Positions 1 through 9,029 of a DNA stretch of 64,000 nucleotides are shown in pieces. Numbering within the stretch: the stretch's first letter is position 1; each line of letters begins with the position of its first letter. The notes under the pieces are model-generated. The model was not told the DNA's origin and ran no database searches. It worked only from the letters and a program-made list of their open reading frames with translations. This DNA comes from Polymorphobacter fuscus (GTDB lineage: Bacteria; Pseudomonadota; Alphaproteobacteria; Sphingomonadales; Sphingomonadaceae): contig NZ_JAATJI010000001.1 in NCBI RefSeq assembly GCF_011927825.1, forward strand, positions 2,400,001-2,464,000, read 5' to 3'. Made by a program: the position numbers and the translations under genes.

Positions 1-928
<928 letters not shown>

Positions 929-1011
929 TAACTCCACCATCAACGACAACACTGACTTCCTGCACGGGACAACATCGTTCAAAACCCAATCCTGCCGCGC
1001 CGGCTTCATGG

Positions 1012-1129
1012 CTTGGTGGTCATAGCGTCTGTGACCCACCCGATCCCATCTCGAACTCGGCCGTGAAACCAGACAGCGCCGATGGTACTATTGCTCAAGC
1101 AATGGAAGAGTAGGACGCCGCCAGGCCTT
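1012..1129 (+). rRNA. rrf: 5S ribosomal RNA
   Basis: The sequence has the 5S hallmark CCCGATCCCATCTCGAACTCGG region (near 1038-1060) and the closing helix GGTGGTCATAGCG ... CGCCGCCAGGCC. It follows the 23S gene by about 80 bases, as in an ordinary rRNA operon. The ends are set by pairing of the terminal helix and may be off by a couple of bases. Confidence 0.95.
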
Positions 1130-1224
1130 GCAGCCGGCGCAGCACGGATTGTAAACCCATTCATATGTCACAGCCTTTTCAGGCGGATCGCTCCGAGTTC
1201 TCTTGGGGCGATTTTCGTCTTTGA

Positions 1225-1301
<77 letters not shown>

Positions 1302-1317
1302 CTAATACCATAGGATC

Positions 1318-1348
1318 GCCCTCGGCAGTTAGCCGGGGGCTTTTCTGT
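1318..1348 (+). terminator. Rho-independent terminator of the rRNA operon
   Basis: A 9-bp stem (1318-1326 with 1332-1340, one T-G pair) with a 5-base loop is followed directly by TTTTCTGTGTTT. It lies 17 bases after the tRNA CCA end. Confidence 0.85.
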
Positions 1349-1454
1349 GTTTGACGTGTTTTTCCAAGGATGGCTTCGACGGTGAGGAAAAGCCCCCTGC
1401 CATAGCTGTCCTGCTGCGCCGCTAATCCCGTGGATGAAAACTGGGTCACGACAC

Positions 1455-1991
1455 CGGCTATCACCGAGACTAAGCCCAAGGCGAGGCGCATCGACGTGTT
1501 CAGCCTCGCCACGCCCAGACGCGGGCGTTCGACGTCGCCTGGCTGGCGTTCTTGATTTGCTTTCTCGCCTGGTTCGTCGCCGCACCCCTGTGCCGCTGAT
1601 CAAGAGCGAGTTCGGGCTTCCGAAGGTTCAGATAGCCAATCTCAACAGCGCGGCGGTGGCAGTGACCATCTTGGTGCGACTGGTCATTGCCTTGGCCGGG
1701 CAGAGGGTCGTGCGACTGAAGGGCGGCGATCCATCGATCTTCGGGCGGTCGGCCGAGGAACCCGCACAATGTCTGGTGCATACCCGCCTCGATCAACGCG
1801 GGTCGGCAATCGGAAAAGCGCCTCGTTCAGGACCTGTGCTGATCATTGTCGGCCCGGCCATGCGCCGCGGCGCAACGGTCGCATCCGGGCTGCCAACGCA
1901 GCACAAGACCATTTTGGCCGAGCTGCCGGATCTCGACGCTGCCTTCACCAACATTGCCACTCCTGCGATGTGCGCTGGCGCCGGGCTATGA
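1455..1991 (+). pseudogene. Relic: nitrate transporter (NasA/NarK) piece joined to uroporphyrinogen-III methyltransferase (CobA/CysG) piece
   Basis: Read across three frames, 1460-1695 gives the N-terminus of a nitrate/nitrite MFS antiporter: TETK...RIDVFSLATP, then after a lost base near 1516 TRAFDVAWLAFLICFLAWF, then after a second lost base near 1590 PLIKSEFGLPKVQIANLN and VAVTILVRLVI. From about 1696 the text changes to a SUMT signature, RVVRLKGGDPSIFGRSAEE, followed after an internal loss by a SUMT C-terminal-like strand (GPVLIIVGPAM). Both families belong to alphaproteobacterial nitrate assimilation clusters, where transporter, nitrite reductase and cobA/cysG sit together, so this appears to be what remains after an internal deletion. 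The stretch 1992-2219 behind it holds nothing I recognise. Confidence 0.75.
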
Positions 1992-2219
1992 TGCGCTGCC
2001 GGGCGGCGTGCTCGCGGGCGTGCGCTCGTGGCGCCTTGGTTCGGCCAAGCCGCTGGCGTCTGGAAGGCACGCACAGCACTGGACCATGCCTGCGCCCGGC
2101 TCCATCAGCACTGTGCACCGGTCGCGATCTGCCGGAGCGAGAAACGGGCCTGTGCGGGATGCGGTTATAAGCACTGGGCAAGGCATCGACCCCCGCCCGC
2201 GGTCGGCGCCATGCTCAGT

Positions 2220-2972
2220 TCACGCAAACACCGGCTTTTGCCACTCCATGACGAGAAAGTTGGGCGCACGGCGGTATCGGTCGGCCTTGGGTCCGGTGCA
2301 GCCAGGTTCGGGCCCGGGTTCGGCGAAGTGGGTAAGGCAGAAACCTGCATCGAGCAGTGCGGTCATGTAGCTTGCGAGCGGGCGGTGCCAGTTGCAGATC
2401 CTGATACCCTGCCATTCGGTCCAGCGCGGTCGGGCCTCGAGATAATGGTCGATGGAAAAGCGGCGGGAGCCGTCGGGCTCATGCGACCAGCCTAGCGGTT
2501 CGGCTGCCGTGTTAAAGCTCTGCAGGTTGGCGATCAGGAAACTGCCGCCCGGACGGAGCAGGCGATGGGCTTCGCGGATGGCAGCTTCAAGGTCCGCAAT
2601 ATCGATCAGGGACAGGTAACTTACGACGAGATCGAAGCCTGCATCCGGGAGGCTTGTCGCTTCTGCGCGTTCGATCCTGTAATCGCCGTCCGGGTGGAGG
2701 TGGCGGGCCTGTTCGATCAATCCCGCGGTCGGATCGATGCCGACAGTCGCAATGCCTTCGCGGACGAGCATCCGGCAAAAGCGCCCTTCGCCGCAGCCGA
2801 TATCCAGCGCCCTGACAATGCCTCGGCCACGGCACCGTTCGAGCATTGGCCGATCCAGCACGAACCGGCGACCCCAGTCGCCCTCGCTTCCAACGAGCGC
2901 GATCCAGGCGTCAGCAGAAGCGTCCCATCCCGTATCCAAATTCGCCCCCTTGGGCACAGCTATGGCGCACAC
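2220..2972 (-). CDS. Class I SAM-dependent methyltransferase
   Basis: A 250-residue protein of the Methyltransf_11/25 type. Motif I, LDIGCGEGRF, is at residues 56-65; the acidic end of strand beta2 (GIDPTAGLIEQA) and the post-motif LVVSYLSLIDI follow in the usual order, then LLRPGGSFLIAN. It would transfer a methyl group from S-adenosylmethionine to an unknown small substrate in the cytoplasm. The start is a GTG at 2972; other in-frame starts 15 bases or more further in are possible. It stands alone: no neighbour on the same strand points to a pathway. Confidence 0.85.
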   Translation of the reverse strand: MCAIAVPKGANLDTGWDASADAWIALVGSEGDWGRRFVLDRPMLERCRGRGIVRALDIGCGEGRFCRMLVREGIATVGIDPTAGLIEQARHLHPDGDYRIERAEATSLPDAGFDLVVSYLSLIDIADLEAAIREAHRLLRPGGSFLIANLQSFNTAAEPLGWSHEPDGSRRFSIDHYLEARPRWTEWQGIRICNWHRPLASYMTALLDAGFCLTHFAEPGPEPGCTGPKADRYRRAPNFLVMEWQKPVFA

Positions 2973-3207
2973 CGGGATCCCTTGCCGTGCTGTGCGCCCT
3001 CAGCTCGCCGTTAAGCGACTCAACGCACGAACGCCAACGCAGCTGCCCATTCGTAACAACGCGAAGAAGCAATTGACCAGCCGAGATTGGACATTGCTAC
3101 CGCGCGCAGAAAGCAGACAAAAGGTGAACTTCAACCCTTTTTCGATGTCTTGGGACGGGACGACCGGTTCCTGTTCCAGGTGCGAGCCACGAGCTTCAAA
3201 CACAAAA

Positions 3208-3243
3208 ATATCGCCCATGGCCCTTAAAGGCCATGGGCGATAT
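3208..3243 (-). terminator. Rho-independent terminator after the PEP-CTERM gene
   Basis: A perfect 15-bp inverted repeat (3208-3222 with 3229-3243) with a 6-base loop. On the minus strand the stem is followed by TTTTTG, on the plus strand by ATTTCAT, so it mainly serves the minus-strand gene ending at 3321 and could also work in the other direction. Confidence 0.85.
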
Positions 3244-3320
3244 ATTTCATAAGCCTGTTCCTGGCGGAGCGGCTCGGGCATCTCGGCGTCGACCGCGAAC
3301 GGCTGGACGCCGGTTTGCCT

Positions 3321-3902
3321 TTAGGCAGCGACCGCGTGGCGGCGGCGACGCGACGCGATGCCGACAAGGCCGAAACCGGTGATCAGCATGGCCCACGAAG
3401 CCGGCTCAGGCACTGCGCCCGACGGCGGGCTGGCGAAAGTGAAGCTGCCCGACGTCGCGAGATCGCTGCCGGTCTGGGTGAAGGCGAAGGTTGCCGAAGC
3501 CGGGCCAGCGAGGAAACCGGCGAGCGAACCCATCGGGGTGAAGGTCCCGAGGACATAGGCATTGACGGTGCGGTTGTCCGGTGTGCCCTGCGCGCTGGCG
3601 CTGTTGACGGTGCCGGTGAAGTCGCCGAAGCTCGAGGTGAACGTGAAGACCTGGCCAACCGAAGCCGTCAGCGGCGAAAGGTTGAGGTTCTGACCCTGAA
3701 CAGGTGCCAGATCGCCAGTGGCGCTGCCGACGACCGAAAAGAGCGTGTTGGTGAACGTCGTGCCGACATCGATCGACGACGTGCTGGCGGCAACGCCGAC
3801 GATCGAGACGGCGGCGCTGCCCACAATGGTGGTGGCGGCGACAGAGGGCGACGCGAGCAGGGCCGCGCCCAGGATTGCAGCAGACAGGAACTTGTTACGC
3901 AT
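3321..3902 (-). CDS. PEPxxWA-CTERM sorting domain protein (1 of 6)
   Basis: A 193-residue secreted protein. Residues 1-23 form a signal peptide ending SPSVAA. The body is Ser/Thr/Val-rich beta-type sequence without a recognised domain. From residue 165 it carries the sorting tail PEPASWAMLITGFGLVG, a membrane segment and a basic end (SRRRRH), the arrangement recognised by exosortases that process and release proteins into the extracellular matrix. The start at 3902 is chosen over an upstream ATG because it has the signal peptide and an AGAGGTG ribosome site. A sigma-54-type promoter lies 48 bases upstream and a strong terminator follows. Its ligand or structural role is unknown. Confidence 0.85.
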   Translation of the reverse strand: MRNKFLSAAILGAALLASPSVAATTIVGSAAVSIVGVAASTSSIDVGTTFTNTLFSVVGSATGDLAPVQGQNLNLSPLTASVGQVFTFTSSFGDFTGTVNSASAQGTPDNRTVNAYVLGTFTPMGSLAGFLAGPASATFAFTQTGSDLATSGSFTFASPPSGAVPEPASWAMLITGFGLVGIASRRRRHAVAA

Positions 3903-3949
3903 GGATTCACCTCTTAGAAAGCGACGACACAAATGTCTCTTAACGCCTT

Positions 3950-3965
3950 TGCAAGAGTTATGCCA
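3950..3965 (-). promoter_or_regulatory. Sigma-54 type (-24/-12) promoter for the PEP-CTERM gene
   Basis: On the minus strand this reads TGGCAT-AACTC-TTGCA, one base from the RpoN consensus TGGCAC-N5-TTGCA with correct spacing. It predicts a transcript start about 36 bases before the ATG at 3902. PEP-CTERM genes in several Gram-negative lineages are known to be controlled by RpoN with the PrsK/PrsR two-component system, which makes the position meaningful. Confidence 0.65.
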
Positions 3966-4208
3966 AGTCCGGTTAACCACATAAGCCGCTGAAATCAGGA
4001 TGCGCGATTTTTACACTATTTACCAGAGTGTAAAATCTACCGACACTTTGCGTGCGTTTTCACGAGATCGCGCAGTTGCACCGGCGTGGGAGGTGGCCGG
4101 CGTACGCTTCGTCATCTCGCCCATCGTGGAATGGCCCGACGCCACGCGAGCGCCGATCCGGGCAGGCGAGCCAGAACAGCCGGCGTGCTGTCAGGCCGCG
4201 CGCGCATG

Positions 4209-4592
4209 CTATTTGACGGTGAACGGAAAGCTGCCTTCCATGCGATGGGCATCGGCGCCGGCAGCGAACCACTTGAGTTCATAGCTGCCGCTTGGAAGCG
4301 CGCGCTTCATGAGCAGCGTCAGTGTCTTGCCATCGGCACCCATGGCCGTGGTGAAGCCTGTCATCTTCATTGGCTGATGGTCCGCCATGCCGGGCATCCC
4401 CGTCATCGTCAGTTCGGCACCGGCAAACTTCGCCAGCAGCTTCTCGTTGAACACCAGGACGATCTTGCCGGGCTTGTCGACGGTGGCATTCGCCGCCGGT
4501 GTCGATGAGACGAGCTCGGCACTGGCAAATGCAGCGGTGCTGAGCCCGGTGATCATGGCGGCGGCGAGGATGGCGCGGAAAGCGGACTTCAT
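4209..4592 (-). CDS. copC: Periplasmic copper-binding protein CopC family
   Basis: A 127-residue protein with a signal peptide (1-23) and the CopC beta-sandwich. The Met-rich loop MTGMPGMADHQPMKMTG, the usual Cu(I) site, is present, as is the C-terminal DAHRMEGSFPFTV motif that supplies a Cu(II) histidine. The mature N-terminus reads ASAELVSSTPAA, where CopC proteins normally have a His (AHAHLV...); that Cu(II) ligand is missing here. An AGGAG ribosome site precedes the ATG. The gene is divergent from the sigma-factor operon that leads into copA and copB, which supports a copper-handling role in the periplasm. Confidence 0.9.
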   Translation of the reverse strand: MKSAFRAILAAAMITGLSTAAFASAELVSSTPAANATVDKPGKIVLVFNEKLLAKFAGAELTMTGMPGMADHQPMKMTGFTTAMGADGKTLTLLMKRALPSGSYELKWFAAGADAHRMEGSFPFTVK

Positions 4593-4641
4593 TGTTAGCT
4601 CCTTGGTGGACTAGGAACACATACGCAGCCGGCTGACATGC

Positions 4642-4664
4642 CCCTCAGCAGGTCTTGTTGAGGG
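4642..4664. promoter_or_regulatory. Hairpin in the divergent copC/sigma-operon promoter region
   Basis: A 9-bp inverted repeat (4642-4650 with 4656-4664, one G-T pair) with a 5-base loop sits midway between the divergent starts at 4592 and 4714. An alternative stem (4624-4630 with 4663-4669) would compete with it. No T-run follows, so it is not an ordinary terminator. It could be an operator or a leader structure; function not shown. Confidence 0.4.
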
Positions 4665-4713
4665 CTGCGCAATGCGTGTGCGTAATAGGGTTGGATTTGA
4701 AAAAGGAGCTTCC

Positions 4714-4989
4714 ATGGACGACCTTGACCGGGCGTTGCAGCAGCTGCGGACCTTGCCCGTGCCCATCAGGTTGGCGGCACTTGAAAGCGATGTACTGTTG
4801 CGCATCGATAGCGAACGCAACGTATCGGCATTGACGACCGGCCCGGTGCTGGGCCTCGCCGCTTCGCTCGCGCTGGGGATCGGCATTGGCGCAGCAATTC
4901 TGCCTGGCGGCTCGGCGGACGCTGGCGCGTCGCTGTTTTCGGCCGGGGCCAATCTTGCACCCTCGACGTTGCTTGCGAATCTCGGATGA
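4714..4989 (+). CDS. CnrY-like small membrane anti-sigma factor (predicted)
   Basis: A 91-residue protein with a cytoplasmic N-terminal part (1-43, with a leucine-rich helix RALQQLRTL and a second helix), one membrane segment at about 44-64 (PVLGLAASLALGIGIGAAIL) and a short periplasmic tail. Sequence alone gives no family name. The call comes from context: it is first in a three-gene operon followed by a CnrX-like sensor and an ECF sigma factor, exactly the order and sizes of CnrY-CnrX-CnrH of Cupriavidus. CnrY binds its sigma factor with the N-terminal segment. The start at 4714 follows AAAAAGGAG; the upstream ATG at 4672 has no such site. It overlaps the next gene by ATGA. Confidence 0.6.
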   Translation: MDDLDRALQQLRTLPVPIRLAALESDVLLRIDSERNVSALTTGPVLGLAASLALGIGIGAAILPGGSADAGASLFSAGANLAPSTLLANLG

Positions 4990-5426
4990 CCAATGTTCGG
5001 CGGTTTGCGATTGTCGCGCTGGTGGCTTTCGTGGCCGCGCTTGGCGGCGTGTTCGTCGGTCGCGTCCTCGTCACGCGCCTCTCCCCGCCCGAGACCGAGC
5101 TTCACGCCATCTTGCATGACAGGCTTGGGCTGGACGCTGCGCAGCGGGCACGGATCGAGGTGCTCGAGCGGCAATTCGCGGCGAGAAAGCAGGTTCTTGA
5201 ACAGGAGATGCGGTCGGACAACGCGCGTCTTGCCGATGCGATCACGGCAGAACACGGCTATGGCCCGCGCGTGCAGGCAGCGGTTGATCGCTCGCATCAG
5301 GTGATGGGCGAGCTGCAGAAGGAGACGCTGCAGCACGTCTTCCGGCTGCGCAGCGTCCTGCGACCGGACCAGGCGCGCAAGTTCGACGAGGCGGCGGTCA
5401 AGGCACTGACAGCCCCGGCGGAGTGA
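4986..5426 (+). CDS. CnrX-like periplasmic metal sensor
   Basis: A 146-residue protein: membrane anchor at 6-28, then an all-helical periplasmic domain of the metal-resistance/CpxP-like type ending LRPDQARKFDEAAVKAL. CnrX of Cupriavidus metallidurans (148 residues) binds Ni/Co through His42, His46, Glu63, His119 and Met123. With a constant shift of two, this protein has His40, His44, Glu61 and His117, but Leu121 in place of the Met. The match in order, spacing and length supports a CnrX-type sensor, and the lost thioether suggests different metal selectivity. It lies between the putative anti-sigma gene and the sigma gene, overlapping both by 4 bases, and leads into copA/copB. A Spy-like chaperone is the alternative. 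Confidence 0.8.
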   Translation: MTNVRRFAIVALVAFVAALGGVFVGRVLVTRLSPPETELHAILHDRLGLDAAQRARIEVLERQFAARKQVLEQEMRSDNARLADAITAEHGYGPRVQAAVDRSHQVMGELQKETLQHVFRLRSVLRPDQARKFDEAAVKALTAPAE

Positions 5427-6016
5427 CACGCGAGCTTGCCCAGACGGTGCCGACGCCGCTCGCCGACTGTTCCGATGGCGAACTGGGCGCGCTTGCCCTG
5501 AAGGGTCGCCAGGCAGCATATGGCGAATTGATGCGGCGATACCGCGAGCCGGTGTACCGCCTGGTCCGCAGCCATGTTGGTGACCCGGACGAGGCCCTCG
5601 ACATTGTCCAGGAGGCGTTCGTGGCGGCCTTCGCATCGATCGGGCGCTATGATGGCAGCCGGCCCTTTCGCCACTGGATAAACCGCATTTCGCTGAACAA
5701 ATGCCGGGACTGGGCGCGTCGACGCGCGGTCCGGCGCCTCTTTCGCTTCGCGTTGCCGCTCGACGCGGCCAGCGAAAGTGTCGACCCGGCGGTTACCGGA
5801 GAAGCGGTCATCGACGATGTTCGCGCACTGGCGCGCGTGACCAAGGCGATCGCGGCGCTTCCCGCTAACCTGAAGGAGCCGCTGATCCTGACGGCGGTGG
5901 ACGGCCTTTCACAGGCGGAAGCAGCCTCGGTCCTGGGGATTAGCGAGAAGGCCGTGGAAGTTCGGATCTACCGCGCCCGCAGGATGCTGACCGGTCAGGT
6001 CGAGAAGAAGCGATGA
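5423..6016 (+). CDS. ECF sigma factor, CnrH-like
   Basis: A 197-residue extracytoplasmic-function sigma factor. Region 2 (YREPVYRLVRSHVGDPDEA, then DIVQEAFVAAFASIGRYD and FRHWINRISLNKCRDWARR) and region 4 (LSQAEAASVLGISEKAVEVR) are intact; region 3 is missing, as in all ECF factors. The start is GTG at 5423, overlapping the stop of the sensor gene. It is expected to be released by the upstream anti-sigma/sensor pair when metal enters the periplasm and then to drive the copper genes beside it. The gap to copA is about 90 bases and holds no terminator. Confidence 0.92.
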   Translation: MTRELAQTVPTPLADCSDGELGALALKGRQAAYGELMRRYREPVYRLVRSHVGDPDEALDIVQEAFVAAFASIGRYDGSRPFRHWINRISLNKCRDWARRRAVRRLFRFALPLDAASESVDPAVTGEAVIDDVRALARVTKAIAALPANLKEPLILTAVDGLSQAEAASVLGISEKAVEVRIYRARRMLTGQVEKKR

Positions 6017-6104
6017 TGCCGCAGGCGGAGCTTGAGGGGCGATTAAAAACCTCGCGTATCTCAAAGTGGACCTGTCGCGCTTCGATCAATTTCCAGGGAT
6101 AGCC

Positions 6105-7838
6105 ATGACTTTACCGACCACGCGCCGCGACTTTCTGCGCGCTGCTTCGCTCGTCGGAGGCGCAGCGGCAGTTCCCGGCTGGGCGCGCAGCGGCACCGGA
6201 GGGCTGGTGCCTGGCGGCGATGTGCTGTCGGGCGAGGATATCAAGCTCAGCGTCGGCCATGCGATGCACTCGGTCGGCGGCCGTTCGGGTCATGCGATTG
6301 CCGTCAACAGCCGCGTTCCCGGGCCGCTGATCCGTCTCAAGCAAGGCCAGAACGCTCGCCTTTCGGTCACCAACACCCTCGCCGAGGATACCTCGATCCA
6401 CTGGCACGGGCTGTTGCTGCCGTTTCAGTATGATGGCGTGCCGGGTATCAGCTTTCCCGGCATCAAGCCCGGCGCGACGTTCGTCTACGAGTTTCCGATC
6501 CGCCAATCGGGGACCTATTGGTACCACAGCCATTCGGGGCTTCAGGAAGCAATGGGGCACTTCGGCGCGATCGTCATCGATCCGGCCGGGGTGGACCCGG
6601 TTGCTGCCGATCGCGAGCATGTGCTGGTGCTCAGTGACTGGAGCTTCATGCATCCGCACAAGATCTACACCCGCCTCAAGCAGAATGGCGGCAATTTCAA
6701 CTTCCAGAAACAGACCCTTGCCGGCCTGCTCGCCGGCAAGGGCCAATCCGCCGCCGATCGACGGATGTGGGGCCAGATGCGGATGGACCCGACCGATATC
6801 TCCGACGCAACGGGGGCGATCTACACCTATCTCGTCAACGGCCATGGCCCCGCCGAAAACTGGACTGGTCTGTTCGTGCCCGGCGAAAAGGTGCGGCTGC
6901 GGATCATCAACGCATCGGCGATGACCAACTTCAACGTCCGTATCCCGGGCCTGGCGATGACGGTGGTGGCGGCCGACGGCAATGCCGTGCAACCGGTAGA
7001 GACCGACGAGTTCCAGATCGGTGTCGCCGAAACCTATGACGTGATCGTGCAACCGACGGAGGACCACGCATATGGCCTCATCGCCGAAGGCATCGACCGG
7101 TCAGGGTTGGTGCGCGCCACACTGGCACCCCGCATGGGCATGGTGGCCGATGCGCCGCCTCTCCGGAAGCGCCCGCTGCTGACCATGAAGGACATGGGCA
7201 TGGGCGACATGGACATGAGCGGCGGTGCCATGGCCGGGAAGGACCACAGCAACATGCCGGGCATGAGCCACGACATGGGTTCGATGAAGATGCTCGACCC
7301 ATCGGTGGCGCCGCAGGTTAAGATGGGCCCCGGGGTGGCGATGCTGTCTGCGATGCCGCTGGACCGTACCGCCGAACCCCCGACAGGCCTCGAGGACGTG
7401 CCGCACCGCGTTCTGACCTACAGCCAGCTCCGCTCGCTCGACCCCAATCCCGATGCGCGCGACCCGTCACGCGCGATCGACATTCACCTCACTGCCAACA
7501 TGGAACGCTACATGTGGTCGTTCGACGGGGTGAAGTTCAGCGAGGGTGCCGAGCCATTGGCCTTCCGCCACAACGAGCGCGTTCGGGTCAATCTGATCAA
7601 CGACACGATGATGCCGCATCCGATCCACCTTCATGGCCATTTTTTCGAGGTGGTGATGGGCGAAAAGGGCCATCGCCCGGTCAAGCACACGGTCAATGTC
7701 CTGCCGGGCGGCAAGGTGTCGTTCGACCTGACCGCCGATGCGCTGGGGGATTGGGCGTTTCATTGCCACATGATGCTGCACATGCATGCCGGTATGTTCC
7801 GCGTCGTCACGGTGCGCCACGAAGAAGATGCGGCATGA
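6105..7838 (+). CDS. copA: Multicopper oxidase, copper resistance protein CopA
   Basis: A 577-residue periplasmic oxidase that converts toxic Cu(I) to Cu(II) using oxygen. A twin-arginine signal (TTRRDFLRAASLV) lies at residues 5-17. Three cupredoxin domains follow: HWH at 99-101, HSH at 141-143, HPIHLHGH at 505-512, and the type 1 and trinuclear site HCHMMLHMHAGM at 553-564 with Met564 as axial ligand. A Met/His-rich insert (MGMGDMDMSGGAM and repeats, encoded near 7195-7295) is typical of CopA/PcoA. The start at 6105 gives the Tat signal directly; a GTG at 6066 is possible. It overlaps copB by ATGA. Confidence 0.95.
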   Translation: MTLPTTRRDFLRAASLVGGAAAVPGWARSGTGGLVPGGDVLSGEDIKLSVGHAMHSVGGRSGHAIAVNSRVPGPLIRLKQGQNARLSVTNTLAEDTSIHWHGLLLPFQYDGVPGISFPGIKPGATFVYEFPIRQSGTYWYHSHSGLQEAMGHFGAIVIDPAGVDPVAADREHVLVLSDWSFMHPHKIYTRLKQNGGNFNFQKQTLAGLLAGKGQSAADRRMWGQMRMDPTDISDATGAIYTYLVNGHGPAENWTGLFVPGEKVRLRIINASAMTNFNVRIPGLAMTVVAADGNAVQPVETDEFQIGVAETYDVIVQPTEDHAYGLIAEGIDRSGLVRATLAPRMGMVADAPPLRKRPLLTMKDMGMGDMDMSGGAMAGKDHSNMPGMSHDMGSMKMLDPSVAPQVKMGPGVAMLSAMPLDRTAEPPTGLEDVPHRVLTYSQLRSLDPNPDARDPSRAIDIHLTANMERYMWSFDGVKFSEGAEPLAFRHNERVRVNLINDTMMPHPIHLHGHFFEVVMGEKGHRPVKHTVNVLPGGKVSFDLTADALGDWAFHCHMMLHMHAGMFRVVTVRHEEDAA

Positions 7839-8761
7839 TCGGCGCCGCGATCACCTTGTTGCTCGTCATGGCGCCCGGCGCCGCGCCCGCGCCGACAGCA
7901 GCGCGGACAACGGCACCGCCGGCTGCCGACCCTCACGCCGGTCACGACATGCCGACCCCGGCACCAGTCGCCGATCCGCATGCCGGGCACGACATGACGG
8001 CGGCCGATACCGGCGAAATCGTCGGCACCCAGCCCGCCCCGGCGCCACCTGCCGATCACGCCGCCGATGCGGTCTGGGGCGTTGATGCCGTGGCGCCGTC
8101 CCGCGCCGCGCTGCGCCGCGAACATGGCAACTTCTCCGGGTCGATGATCCTGTTCAACATCGCCGAATATCAGGCCCGCCCCGGCAGCGACGGCTATCGC
8201 TGGGAAGGCGAAGGCTGGTTCGGCGGCGACATCGACCGCTTCGTCGTCAAGACCGAAGGCGAAGGCGATGTGCGCGGACCGCTTGAGGACGCCGAAATCC
8301 AGGCGCTTTATTCGCGCGCCATCGACCCGTGGTGGAACCTGCAGGCCGGGGTGCGCCACGACTTTCGCCCAGATCCGCAGCGGACCCATGCTGTCATCGG
8401 GTTCGAGGGCTTGGCCCCCTATTGGTTCAAGGCCGCCGGCGCGCTGTTCCTGTCGAGCAAGGGCGAGCTGCGCGGCCGCATCGAGGGCTTTTACGACCAG
8501 CGCATTACCCAGCGGCTGATCCTGCAACCGCGCGCCGAAATCGAAGCCTCCGCGCAGTCGATCCCCGAGATCGGCGTCGGTGCCGGCCTCACCGATATCG
8601 AAGTCGGCCTGCGCCTGCGCTATGAATTCGCTCGCGAGTTTGCACCCTATGTCGGTGTGGAATGGGCAGCCAAAGTCGGTGAGACAGCGCGATATGCCCG
8701 TGACGCCGGAGAACGGGCGAGTGGCGTCAGTTACGTGGCGGGTATCCGGTTCTGGTTTTAG
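7835..8761 (+). CDS. copB: Outer-membrane copper resistance protein CopB
   Basis: A 308-residue protein with a short signal peptide and a low-complexity metal-binding segment containing two copies of ADPHAGHDM, then a CopB/PcoB beta-barrel domain (SMILFNIAEYQ, GYRWEGEGWFGGDIDRF, PWWNLQAGVRHDF, VGVEWAAKVGETARYA) ending in an outer-membrane-type C-terminal Phe. PcoB-type proteins act with CopA in copper export or sequestration at the outer membrane. Translation is coupled to copA (ATGA overlap at 7835-7838). Confidence 0.95.
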   Translation: MIGAAITLLLVMAPGAAPAPTAARTTAPPAADPHAGHDMPTPAPVADPHAGHDMTAADTGEIVGTQPAPAPPADHAADAVWGVDAVAPSRAALRREHGNFSGSMILFNIAEYQARPGSDGYRWEGEGWFGGDIDRFVVKTEGEGDVRGPLEDAEIQALYSRAIDPWWNLQAGVRHDFRPDPQRTHAVIGFEGLAPYWFKAAGALFLSSKGELRGRIEGFYDQRITQRLILQPRAEIEASAQSIPEIGVGAGLTDIEVGLRLRYEFAREFAPYVGVEWAAKVGETARYARDAGERASGVSYVAGIRFWF

Positions 8762-9029
8762 AAGCGGGCGCTGCGCTCACGACGCCACCGCCTTTGCCTT
8801 GGCGCGAGCCGTCTCCCCCAACGGCTGGCGCTGGCCATCGGCGCGCAACATTTGATCTGGTTCGCCAGACATGAAAGTGCCTGGACGTGCCGCTGACAGG
8901 GTCACATCCGTAGCGTTCGGCTCTGGCAAGGCATCGGTTCGCTCGAGGTTGACCGTGACCGAATATTTGTAGCGGCAAGGTCACAGCGCCGAACGTCCCC
9001 GCGACCACCGACGCAGCATGCGCTTCATG

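Noticed and set aside
3000..3281. 93-residue minus-strand frame
   Set aside because: It runs through the terminator hairpin at 3208-3243 and has no family resemblance.
6400..6420. TGGCAC...TTGC inside copA
   Set aside because: Six-base spacing and location within a conserved coding motif (HWHGLLL).
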